A DNA stretch of 16,074 bases from an uncultured Gemmatimonadota bacterium (lineage in GTDB: Bacteria > Gemmatimonadota > Gemmatimonadetes > Gemmatimonadales > GWC2-71-9). Each line of letters begins with the position of its first letter. Within the stretch, counting starts at the first letter, position 1. The stretch lies in assembly GCA_913009915.1 (NCBI GenBank), contig CAJVYZ010000005.1, positions 1-16,074 of the forward strand, written 5' to 3'. Made by a program: the position numbers and the translations under genes. The notes under the pieces were generated by a model, which ran no database searches, was not told the DNA's origin, and was given only the letters and a program-made list of their open reading frames with translations. This document shows positions 1 through 6,368 of this stretch, one piece after another.

Positions 1-818
1 CGAACGTTGAGCACCAACTGCGGGCATACTCCGGTCGGGGAGAAGCGGCCCATCTGGGACTGGACCGATTCATCGACGAGGAGTTCACTGGTGTCGAGTC
101 GCACGCCGTAGAGTCGGTCGCCCAGAGCGCGGGCCACCGCGAGTGACGTCTTGACACAGTCGTTCTCGAAATCGACCAAGCTGATGATCTGGACGGCCTC
201 GGGGATGAACTGCGCAAATCGTTGGGTCGCCAGCACCGTGTCACCGCCGTACACGCCGATCAGCGCGTGGGGCACCGTCCCCACGCCCTCGTTGCCCCAC
301 CAGGACGCCTGTGCGTCCGTCGACACCCCGATAGCACCGGCTATGTGGGCGGCATAGCCGTCACCCGTCTGAACCAGCCAGTGGTCGTGCCGGGCCGGAA
401 AGAACATGACTTCCTTGGGGAACGCCGCCTCGACGACCCTCCGCGTATTGGTCCCCACCTTGGTGCGTCGTGCCAGGACTCCGAGGTAGAGCGTTTCGAG
501 GTGGGAGAAGGCGTCGTACGGCCCCTCGATCTCGAGCACCGTCTCCCACGGCTCGACCTCGTCTCCGTCGTACAACGCTCGGACCGCCAGGTCTGACCAC
601 TCGAGCGCGCACAACTTGAGAATGGCGATGGCCTCGTCGATGCCCCCCAGAAACGCGTGGGTCTTGCCGAAGACCTGCATGGTCACTCGCGGCCGGTAGT
701 CGTCGGCCAGGAGGATCTCCCGCGCACGCACGAAATACTTGTCGGAATAGTATCCGGCTCGCATTTTCTCGACGGGGAGGTGAAAGATGCTGGGATCGAG
801 GCGTTCGCGTTGTGGCAT
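1..818 (-). CDS. Nicotinate phosphoribosyltransferase, 3'-truncated by window edge
   Basis: Translating the minus strand from the ATG at 816-818 gives 272 uninterrupted codons that run off position 1. The start (MPQRERLDPS), YYSDKYF at residues 24-30, the stretch PARHDHW at 141-147, GTVPHALIG at 180-188, LVDFEND at 214-220 and YGVRLDTS at 237-244 match the archaeal/Firmicutes-like branch of nicotinate phosphoribosyltransferases (COG1488). These form nicotinate mononucleotide from nicotinate and PRPP in NAD salvage, in the cytoplasm. The GVRLDT segment belongs to the phosphoribosyl-binding barrel. The family usually has more than 350 residues, so the C-terminus is missing. The ATG lies 4 bases after the stop of the upstream membrane-protein gene and has no obvious Shine-Dalgarno, which suggests coupled translation. 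A quinolinate phosphoribosyltransferase is the alternative, but the GTxPHA motif favours the nicotinate enzyme. Confidence 0.85.
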   Translation of the reverse strand, partial: MPQRERLDPSIFHLPVEKMRAGYYSDKYFVRAREILLADDYRPRVTMQVFGKTHAFLGGIDEAIAILKLCALEWSDLAVRALYDGDEVEPWETVLEIEGPYDAFSHLETLYLGVLARRTKVGTNTRRVVEAAFPKEVMFFPARHDHWLVQTGDGYAAHIAGAIGVSTDAQASWWGNEGVGTVPHALIGVYGGDTVLATQRFAQFIPEAVQIISLVDFENDCVKTSLAVARALGDRLYGVRLDTSELLVDESVQSQMGRFSPTGVCPQLVLNV

Positions 819-822
819 TAGG

Positions 823-1482
823 TCAGGTATGTGCGGGTGGGCCCTCGAGATCGGATAACTCCGTCCCGAAGTGTGCCACTTTGAGATCCTGCAACACACC
901 CCGCATCCTGCGGGTGTGTCGCGATTCGGGATAAAGGTCGATCAACCGGCGTAGCTCGGCCATCGCGCGACCTGGGTCCTGCAGCCGGAAGTCGTACACG
1001 TCTACCAAGGCCAATCCGACACGGACGTCATCCCCGGGCGACAACGGCGTTCCGGCATCCCGCAATTCAGTCAGCTCCGCCGCGGCAACGAGCGGGAGCG
1101 CCAGCGGGCCGGTGAGAAGCGCCGTACGCCGCAGCGTGGCTTCCACCCTGACGGCCTGGTCCCTGGCCCTCAGTTGATAGGCTTCCGCCGCATCTGCGTA
1201 GCGGCCCTGCGCCACCATCGTTTCCTCACCCGAGAACCCGCCGCTCACTCGCCGCAACCCCACATTGGAGAACATCCGGGCAGTGCCATCGATGACCGGT
1301 TCGAGCACTCCGCCGAGGAACCCGATCAGCAACCCGTAGATGGCCCAGAACGAACCGACCAGGAGCAAGGCCCGGGGAACGATCCCCGTGAGGGCCAGCA
1401 GCAACGCAATCGCGGTACCCACCAGCAGCAGAGCCCCTACGACAAACCGAATGAGTCGGAAGGGGTCGTCGGCGAATTGCAT
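823..1482 (-). CDS. Membrane protein with two TM helices and a TPR-like C-terminal region
   Basis: The 219-residue product begins MQFADDPFRL. Two strongly hydrophobic segments follow at about residues 13-35 and 38-62, then a soluble, Ala/Arg-rich helical region. That region contains GRYADAAEAYQLRA, whose spacing is typical of a TPR helix, and a later AMAELRRLIDLYPESR segment that looks like a second TPR-type repeat. I do not recognise a specific family, so the function is unknown; a membrane-anchored scaffold is a plausible guess. The frame stays open upstream to 1728, but that part overlaps the divergent hydrolase gene. The ATG at 1482 sits about 39 bases downstream of the expected start point of a good promoter at 1528-1556, so I chose it. 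The stop is 4 bases before the nicotinate phosphoribosyltransferase start, which suggests a two-gene operon. Confidence 0.7.
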   Translation of the reverse strand: MQFADDPFRLIRFVVGALLLVGTAIALLLALTGIVPRALLLVGSFWAIYGLLIGFLGGVLEPVIDGTARMFSNVGLRRVSGGFSGEETMVAQGRYADAAEAYQLRARDQAVRVEATLRRTALLTGPLALPLVAAAELTELRDAGTPLSPGDDVRVGLALVDVYDFRLQDPGRAMAELRRLIDLYPESRHTRRMRGVLQDLKVAHFGTELSDLEGPPAHT

Positions 1483-1527
1483 ACGCGCCGACGTCGCTCG
1501 GAAAAGGGACTGGAATCGCAGGCTCCT

Positions 1528-1556
1528 ATAATATCGGCCCCCGGGAGAGGCGGCAA
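1528..1556 (-). promoter_or_regulatory. Sigma70-like promoter for the two-TM protein operon
   Basis: On the minus strand TTGCCG (1551-1556) and TATTAT (1528-1533) are separated by exactly 17 bases. A start near 1521 would give a leader of about 39 bases to the ATG at 1482. It lies back to back with the plus-strand promoter, with one base between the two -35 boxes. Confidence 0.5.
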
Positions 1557-1557
1557 G

Positions 1558-1586
1558 TTGACAGAACCTCGCTAGGCCTCTTAAAT
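1558..1586 (+). promoter_or_regulatory. Sigma70-like promoter for the glycosylasparaginase operon
   Basis: A consensus TTGACA (1558-1563), a 17-base spacer and TTAAAT (1581-1586, four of six consensus positions) lie about 38 bases upstream of the GTG start at 1624. The expected transcription start is near 1593. Confidence 0.5.
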
Positions 1587-1613
1587 CCCTGACGAAGCCA
1601 CCTCTACACGCCT

Positions 1614-1617
1614 GGAG
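1614..1617 (+). promoter_or_regulatory. Shine-Dalgarno GGAG deciding the GTG start at 1624
   Basis: GGAG is followed by six bases and then GTG. This supports a GTG start, which also places the twin-arginine motif at residues 7-8, as expected for a Tat signal. Confidence 0.6.
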
Positions 1618-1623
1618 ATACTC

Positions 1624-2661
1624 GTGACCGATTCGTTCTCTCGCCGTGAATTCCTCGGCGTGTCCGGGGCCGCCGTGACCGCCCTGGCCGTGCCGGTAAG
1701 CGTCGACACCTCCGCCCCCGCCGTGCATATCCCGAAGGCGGCCCGGCCGGCGGCCATCAGCTCGTCCAACGGCCTGGGGGCGGTCGCCCGCGCGATGGAA
1801 GCCGTCATGGCCGGAGAGGACACGCTGGACGCGGCGGTCGAAGGCGTGAAGATCCAGGAACTAGATCCGACCGACATGTCGGTCGGCTACGGCGGCCTCC
1901 CCAACGAAGAGGGCGTGGTCCAGCTCGATGCCTCTTGCATGCACGGCCCCTCGAAACGGGCTGGGGCGGTTGCGGCGCTCGAGGGCATCAAGACCCCAAG
2001 CGAGATAGCCCGGCTGGTACTCAAGTACACCGATCACATCATGCTGGTGGGTGAGGGCGCCAAGCGGTTTGCCCTGTCGTACGGTTATGAGGAAGAAGAC
2101 CTGATGACCCCCGCCTCCCGGGAGCGGTGGCTGCGCTGGCGAGCCAACCGAGGGGCCCATGACGACTGGCTCGACGTCGAGGACGACGATCCGTTGGGGC
2201 AGCGGCCGACCGGCACGATCAACCTGAACGTGGTCAACGCGGCCGGAGACGTCTCCTCGATCACGACCACCAGCGGGCTGGCCTGGAAAATTCCCGGCCG
2301 GGCCGGCGACTCTCCCATCATTGGCGCGGGGCAGTACACCGACAACGCTATCGGTGCCGCCGGCTCGACCGGGCGTGGCGAATCGAACATCATGGTGTGC
2401 GGGGCGTTCCTCACGGTGGAGTTCATGCGCCAGGGCATGGCGCCGACCGACGCCTGCCGGGCTACACTCCAACGGGTCATGGCCCTGACGGAACCCCGGC
2501 TGCTCCACCCAGACGGACGGCCCCGATTCAGCCTGAACTTCTACGCCGTCAACAAGGCCGGCGACTTCGGCGGCGCCGGGCTGTACCCCGGCAGGTTTGC
2601 GGCCCACGACGGCCGCGATGCCGCCCACCACGACCTCGCCTACTTTTACGAGCGCCAATGA
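1624..2661 (+). CDS. Tat-exported N4-(beta-N-acetylglucosaminyl)-L-asparaginase-type Ntn hydrolase
   Basis: The 345-residue product belongs to the glycosylasparaginase/isoaspartyl peptidase family. These enzymes cleave the amide bond of N-acetylglucosaminyl-asparagine or related asparaginyl compounds after autoproteolysis. The N-terminus SRREFLGVSGAAVTALAV (residues 6-23) is a twin-arginine signal, so the enzyme probably acts in the periplasm or on the cell surface. The likely nucleophile and self-cleavage site is T198 in PTGTINL. It is followed by the family region SSITTTSGLAWKIPGRAGDSP (211-231), with R225 and D229, and the glycine-rich GAAGSTGRGE (244-253). The length is normal for the family. 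The GTG start has a good Shine-Dalgarno. Its last codon overlaps the start of the outer-membrane barrel gene (ATGA), so the two are probably translated together. The exact substrate cannot be read from the sequence. Confidence 0.88.
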   Translation: MTDSFSRREFLGVSGAAVTALAVPVSVDTSAPAVHIPKAARPAAISSSNGLGAVARAMEAVMAGEDTLDAAVEGVKIQELDPTDMSVGYGGLPNEEGVVQLDASCMHGPSKRAGAVAALEGIKTPSEIARLVLKYTDHIMLVGEGAKRFALSYGYEEEDLMTPASRERWLRWRANRGAHDDWLDVEDDDPLGQRPTGTINLNVVNAAGDVSSITTTSGLAWKIPGRAGDSPIIGAGQYTDNAIGAAGSTGRGESNIMVCGAFLTVEFMRQGMAPTDACRATLQRVMALTEPRLLHPDGRPRFSLNFYAVNKAGDFGGAGLYPGRFAAHDGRDAAHHDLAYFYERQ

Positions 2662-3776
2662 TGAAGCACATCGGTACCGGTGTCATGGTCATGATGGCTC
2701 TCCTCCCTGGAGCGCTGCGCGCTCAGGACTGGGGCATGAGTTGGCTTCCCATCCTGGTGCCGTCGTCCAACGAGTTTCCCTTCATCGCCCTCGGGGCCGA
2801 CTACTCCGTTCCCGCTCCCTATGAAGCGCCGTATGTCTCCAACGGCGCCCTCTCGGGAGCCGCCGGCGTGACCTTCAAGGGAAGCTGGTTTGCCGGTGTC
2901 CGGTTCCACGCGCCTGGCTTGGTGCGCAAGTGGCGCTTCGACGTCCGGGCGCAGGCCATCCGCGAGAAGCGGTTCGGCTACTATGGTATCGGCAACGAGA
3001 CGACGTTCGACCGCGTCCTCAGCGACCGCGAACCCAGTTTCTATCGCGTCTCCCGCACCCGGTACATTGGCCAAGCTGAGGCTTCCCGCCAACTCGCCGG
3101 GCCGCTGTGGGTCTCGCTGGCTGGGCGAGTGCAGCATACCGACTTCGAGCCGCTGTCGGGCTTGTCCCAGTTCGGCCTCGACGGCGGCGGACAAACCGTT
3201 TCGGAAGGCGATGCCAGCGCCCGGCTCAGCCTGATGGTCGATACCAGGGATACGGAGTACAACACTCAAAAGGGAGTGTTCCTGGAAGCCGGCGGCAAGG
3301 TGGCGTCGGGCGGCGACGGTTACACCTGGATCTATACCAACCTGTCGGGATTCGTCTCGCCCCGGGAAGGAACGGTGATCGCGGTGCGGGTTGCCGGCGG
3401 CATGGCCGACGGAACGCCCCCGTTGAGTGAGCGCTACGAGTTCAACACCTGGGAGAAGGATCGCAATAGCTTCGGGGGCCGCTTCACCAACCGGGGATTC
3501 CCCGACGGGCGCTTAGGGGGCCAGAGCGTGGTCATGGGGAACGTCGACCTCCGCCATGACCTGCTGAACCTGGGTGATCTCGGGGCCATCACCCTTCTGG
3601 TGTTCGGCGACGCGGGGCGGGTGTTCGAAGACGAGGACTTCACCCTCGACGATCTCCACTGGGGAGCCGGTGGCGGGTTCGCTCTCCGGCTACTGCGGTC
3701 CAACGTATGGACCTTCAATTTCAGCGGAGGCAGCGAGGGGTTCCGTTTCCTGTTCGGCTGGGGCTGGATGTTCTAG
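2658..3776 (+). CDS. Outer-membrane beta-barrel protein, D15/Omp85-like surface antigen
   Basis: The 372-residue product has a signal peptide (MMKHIGTGVMVMMALLPG, then ALRA before Q23), so it is exported by Sec. The mature part consists of alternating amphipathic stretches rich in Tyr, Phe, Gly and Arg. It has a late GNVDLRHDLLNLGDLGAITLLV-type strand pair and DAGRVFED, characteristic of Omp85/D15 (BamA/TamA) barrels, and ends in FLFGWGWMF. A terminal Phe is the usual signal for BAM-dependent outer-membrane insertion. No POTRA domains fit in this length, so it is a barrel-only relative rather than BamA itself; a transport or anchoring role is inference. Two adjacent ATG codons (2658 and 2661) are possible; 2658 gives an ATGA overlap with the hydrolase stop. 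The frame is open further upstream, but that is shadow sequence inside the hydrolase gene. The stop shares CTAG with the opposing gene. Confidence 0.82.
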   Translation: MMKHIGTGVMVMMALLPGALRAQDWGMSWLPILVPSSNEFPFIALGADYSVPAPYEAPYVSNGALSGAAGVTFKGSWFAGVRFHAPGLVRKWRFDVRAQAIREKRFGYYGIGNETTFDRVLSDREPSFYRVSRTRYIGQAEASRQLAGPLWVSLAGRVQHTDFEPLSGLSQFGLDGGGQTVSEGDASARLSLMVDTRDTEYNTQKGVFLEAGGKVASGGDGYTWIYTNLSGFVSPREGTVIAVRVAGGMADGTPPLSERYEFNTWEKDRNSFGGRFTNRGFPDGRLGGQSVVMGNVDLRHDLLNLGDLGAITLLVFGDAGRVFEDEDFTLDDLHWGAGGGFALRLLRSNVWTFNFSGGSEGFRFLFGWGWMF

Positions 3777-4327
3777 CGGCAGACATCCGCCACTGCGGCC
3801 AGGCCGGCCACTGCGGCGACCTCACACAAGGTGGACACTCCACGGTCCCTGGCGTACCACCGCCGCACCTCGGGATACAACTCGTCTTTGGGTATCCGGT
3901 CCCGGTTGGCCCGGACCCATGCCTGCAGCTCGGCAGGCCTGGGACCCCAGTGTCCCAGTTCGTGGTTCATCTCGTCTAGGACGATCACGATGGGAATGGC
4001 CCGGGCGCGGTTCGTCAGATACCTGTCCATTACCGCGGGATGCTCGTCGCGCTTGATGATGCGAAGTTCGAGGCCCGGCGTCTGCGCTGCCCACTTGGCC
4101 AATATCGGGATGGTGCTGGACGCGTCGCCGCACCAGTCCTCGGCGATGACCAGCAAGCGGCGCCGATCGTCGCCGGTCACATCGTCGAGCGCCCAATCGG
4201 GAATGCGGGCTAGACGGTAAATCCCTTCCCACAGTCCCTGGTGCTCGACACCGTCCCGAAGGAAGGCGTCGAACGTCACGGCCTCCGCCCACACGGCTGC
4301 AAGGTCAATCGGCTGTCTATCCATCAT
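3773..4327 (-). CDS. Thioredoxin-fold protein with a WCGD active-site variant
   Basis: The 184-residue product contains VIAEDWCGDAS (residues 60-70) followed by the thioredoxin-like alpha/beta pattern and AIPIVIVLDE (110-119). P112 there would be the cis-proline facing the active site. The usual CxxC is replaced by C66-G-D-A69, so only one active-site cysteine remains. The protein cannot be a standard dithiol oxidoreductase; members of this thioredoxin-family group are generally of unknown function. The ATG at 4327 is preceded by GGAG (4333-4336) with a 5-base gap, which decides it over an in-frame ATG ten codons upstream. It lies 41 bases after the dehydrogenase stop on the same strand, so the two are likely one operon. 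Its stop overlaps the stop of the opposing barrel gene. Confidence 0.8.
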   Translation of the reverse strand: MMDRQPIDLAAVWAEAVTFDAFLRDGVEHQGLWEGIYRLARIPDWALDDVTGDDRRRLLVIAEDWCGDASSTIPILAKWAAQTPGLELRIIKRDEHPAVMDRYLTNRARAIPIVIVLDEMNHELGHWGPRPAELQAWVRANRDRIPKDELYPEVRRWYARDRGVSTLCEVAAVAGLAAVADVCR

Positions 4328-4332
4328 TCTCA

Positions 4333-4336
4333 CTCC
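4333..4336 (-). promoter_or_regulatory. Shine-Dalgarno GGAG deciding the start at 4327
   Basis: On the minus strand GGAG is followed by five bases and then ATGATG. The upstream in-frame ATG at 4357 has no comparable site. Confidence 0.6.
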
Positions 4337-4368
4337 AGTGACATCTCGACCATTCAACTCCGGTCGGC

Positions 4369-5508
4369 TCAGCTTAGTTCCTCGATGGCCACACCGCGCT
4401 CGGCCAGGGCGTCGACGTAGGCCTGATACGGTACCGCTTCGTCTGGGGTGCGCACCCCGGGGGCGATCGTGCCGGCGGCCTGCATTTGGCCAATGATCGA
4501 CAGGGAGTACCCGGTGGTACGCATCATGGCGCTGATGCCATGCGCCGCGTCATACCGGTCGAGGAGTTGCCAACTCGACGTCTTGGGCTGTCCGTCCTTG
4601 ATGCCGCTCACGTCGACCCGGAGCGCCACGAGATCGTGTCCTTCGGGCTTCGTCAGCTGTGGACTGACGGCGGCGATGAACACGTCGCGCGGCACGACCT
4701 GCTGGCCCTTGACCTCGATGGGTGTGTCGCTCAGGAGCCCCAGTTCCCGGATCGGCCGCATGATGGCGACGTGCCCGGGATACCTCAGTGTCTTGTATTC
4801 CATGAAGTCGACCTTGCCCTCGTATTCCCAGGGCAGTGTGCTGATCCCCCCGCCCGTGTGAAAGGCTTCGAGCGTCCCCACCGGTTCGGGGAACTCGACC
4901 GGTTCGATCTCGCTCAACGCGTCGACCTGGGTGCGCCTACCGTCCCGCAATACCCACGAGGGCGTCGTGTAGTAGTCGAGCGCACCCTCGAGCGAGTAGA
5001 CGATCTGATAGTTGAGCGGTGGCTCGGGATTTTGCGGCAGCCCACCCACGAAGATCTTCACCCGTTCAGCCGTGTCCAGACGCCGAATACCCTCGGCCGC
5101 CAGGATGTTGACCATGCCGGGGGCCAGACCGCAATCAGGGACCACCGAGACGCCGTGCGCCCTGGCCGGCTCATCGAGCTGCTTTTGTTCGAAGACGATT
5201 TCCGTATTGCCTCCGAGATCGCAGAAATGACAGTTGGCCTCGACAGCGAGCTTTGCCATGGGACCGTTGAAGTAATACGGGAAGGCGCTCATGGCCGCGT
5301 CGTGCGCAACCATCAACTCCCGAATCACCTCATGGTCGTTGGCGTCGGCCGCGACCACGTGTAGCCGCTCGTCATCCGTCGGCAGAAACGTCGGAAGTTG
5401 GTCGGGATGCAGATCCACAATCGTCACCTGGGCGACAGCGGAACTGTGAAGCAAATCATAGGAACAGGCCGAGCCTTGGAGCCCGGCGCCCAGAACAAGC
5501 ATTTTCAT
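4369..5508 (-). CDS. Saccharopine dehydrogenase family oxidoreductase, lysine 6-dehydrogenase-like
   Basis: The product begins MKMLVLGAGLQGSACSYDLL, an N-terminal Rossmann fold with GAGLQG for NAD(P) binding and an acidic residue (IVDLHP) after the second strand. Further on come FCDLGGNTEIV, VPDCGLAPGMVN, FVGGLPQNPEPPLNY, LEAFHTGGGISTLPW and TLRYPGHV. As recalled, this series of motifs closely follows Geobacillus/Pyrococcus L-lysine 6-dehydrogenase, which oxidises the epsilon-amino group of lysine to the semialdehyde. The length, about 379 residues, is normal. The substrate is not proven, because other saccharopine-dehydrogenase relatives share the fold. An in-frame GTG at 5526 would add six residues; neither start has a strong Shine-Dalgarno, and I prefer the ATG because the Rossmann strand starts right after it. 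A promoter lies just upstream and the TetR gene diverges. Confidence 0.85.
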   Translation of the reverse strand: MKMLVLGAGLQGSACSYDLLHSSAVAQVTIVDLHPDQLPTFLPTDDERLHVVAADANDHEVIRELMVAHDAAMSAFPYYFNGPMAKLAVEANCHFCDLGGNTEIVFEQKQLDEPARAHGVSVVPDCGLAPGMVNILAAEGIRRLDTAERVKIFVGGLPQNPEPPLNYQIVYSLEGALDYYTTPSWVLRDGRRTQVDALSEIEPVEFPEPVGTLEAFHTGGGISTLPWEYEGKVDFMEYKTLRYPGHVAIMRPIRELGLLSDTPIEVKGQQVVPRDVFIAAVSPQLTKPEGHDLVALRVDVSGIKDGQPKTSSWQLLDRYDAAHGISAMMRTTGYSLSIIGQMQAAGTIAPGVRTPDEAVPYQAYVDALAERGVAIEELS

Positions 5509-5547
5509 TGGAAAGTGCGCCCCCACCGGTCGAGTGAAAATCGCCCG

Positions 5548-5577
5548 AATCTAGCCGGGATCGACTCCTGGTTTCAA
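5548..5577 (-). promoter_or_regulatory. Sigma70-like promoter for the lysine dehydrogenase-like operon
   Basis: On the minus strand TTGAAA (5572-5577), an 18-base spacer and TAGATT (5548-5553) form a good match. The expected start is near 5541, about 33 bases before the ATG at 5508. It lies in the 101-base gap shared with the divergent TetR gene. Confidence 0.5.
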
Positions 5578-5609
5578 CTCCCACGATCGCGGCGTACCTT
5601 TGGAGCACC

Positions 5610-6257
5610 ATGGATCGACCAACGCCTCACGAAGGTAAATCCCCTCACCGGGACGCACGGGATACTCGGCAGCGCCTGCAGCGGGCCGCCTTGGAGCTGT
5701 TTGCCTCGGCCGGCTATCGGGGCGCCACCACGCCGGCTCTCGCCCGCGGGGCCGGGGTCGCGGAAGGCACCATCTACCGGCACTTCACCGGCAAGCAGCA
5801 TCTCTACAACGTGGTATATCAGGCGACCCAGGCATGGGCCACGGACTTGGTGGCGGAAGTAGACCGGGACCATCGGCAAGACGCCCGCCGGAGGCTCGAT
5901 CGGGTAGCGCGCCGGTTGACGGAATCCGCCGCCCGGGACCCCGCCGCCGTCCACATGCTGCTCGCCAGACCGTCACCCGACCTCCTCGACGACACCAGCC
6001 GCGCGGCGGGCGACCGGTTCCACACGGCGGTCGAACGCATCGTTGCCGAGGGGAAAGCTTCCGGGGCGGTGAGGGCGGGGCCGGCCGATCTGTGGGCCAC
6101 GGTGTGGCTCGAGGTAGTGGCCCTCGCCCTGCATCGGATCAGCCGCCAGGAATGGCAGCCAGGTTCGCCCCACACCCGCCAGACCCTGGAAGCCGCCTGG
6201 GCCGCCATCGCCGGTCCTGGAACATCGGATCAGCTCAAATCGGGGGATCGGGCCTAG
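5610..6257 (+). CDS. TetR/AcrR family transcriptional regulator
   Basis: The 215-residue product has the N-terminal helix-turn-helix of TetR regulators at about residues 19-66: RQRLQRAALELFASAGYRG, then the recognition-helix region ALARGAGVAEGTIYRHFTGKQ. The C-terminal ligand-binding half is helical, alanine-rich and not diagnostic, so the inducer is unknown. Such proteins are cytoplasmic dimers, usually repressors of their own gene and a divergent neighbour. Here the divergent neighbour is the lysine dehydrogenase-like operon, so regulation of that operon is a reasonable inference, but I do not see an obvious palindromic operator in the gap. The ATG is preceded by GGAG (5602-5605) with a 4-base gap. 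Downstream it faces the lipoprotein gene. Confidence 0.85.
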   Translation: MDRPTPHEGKSPHRDARDTRQRLQRAALELFASAGYRGATTPALARGAGVAEGTIYRHFTGKQHLYNVVYQATQAWATDLVAEVDRDHRQDARRRLDRVARRLTESAARDPAAVHMLLARPSPDLLDDTSRAAGDRFHTAVERIVAEGKASGAVRAGPADLWATVWLEVVALALHRISRQEWQPGSPHTRQTLEAAWAAIAGPGTSDQLKSGDRA

Positions 6258-6283
6258 CCACAAGCGGGTAGAGGGGGGCAAGA

Positions 6284-6319
6284 GGCGGACGGGCGGTCAG
6301 GCGGTCAGGCGGGCGCCTG
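6284..6319. repeat. 8-bp tandem repeat and short palindrome between convergent genes
   Basis: GGCGGTCA occurs at 6292-6299 and 6300-6307, flanked by partial copies (GGCGGAC before, GGCGGG after). CAGGCG (6306-6311) and CGCCTG (6314-6319) form a perfect inverted repeat with a 2-base centre. It could help to terminate the two convergent transcripts, but there is no T-run, so it is not a classical terminator. Confidence 0.5.
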
Positions 6320-6323
6320 GATC

Positions 6324-6368
6324 GCTGCCCTCATGGCCCTCGCTGCCCCCGCTGCCCTCGCTGTCATC
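6324..6368. repeat. 9-bp tandem repeat running into the lipoprotein stop codon
   Basis: Five consecutive 9-base units, GCTGCCCTC, ATGGCCCTC, GCTGCCCCC, GCTGCCCTC and GCTGTCATC, occupy 6324-6368. The last unit contains the stop of the lipoprotein gene (TCA at 6364-6366, TGA on the minus strand). On the coding strand the unit reads as Glu-Gly-Ser-type codons, so the C-terminus may have grown or shrunk by whole units. Confidence 0.6.

Noticed and set aside
2397..2657. Upstream extension of the barrel protein within the hydrolase gene
   Set aside because: The extension is Arg/Pro-rich and would place the signal peptide about 87 residues inside the protein; the ATG pair at 2658/2661 gives a proper signal sequence.
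4486..5364. A 292-codon plus-strand frame opposite the lysine dehydrogenase-like gene
   Set aside because: It is antisense shadow; the minus-strand frame carries clear Rossmann and family motifs.
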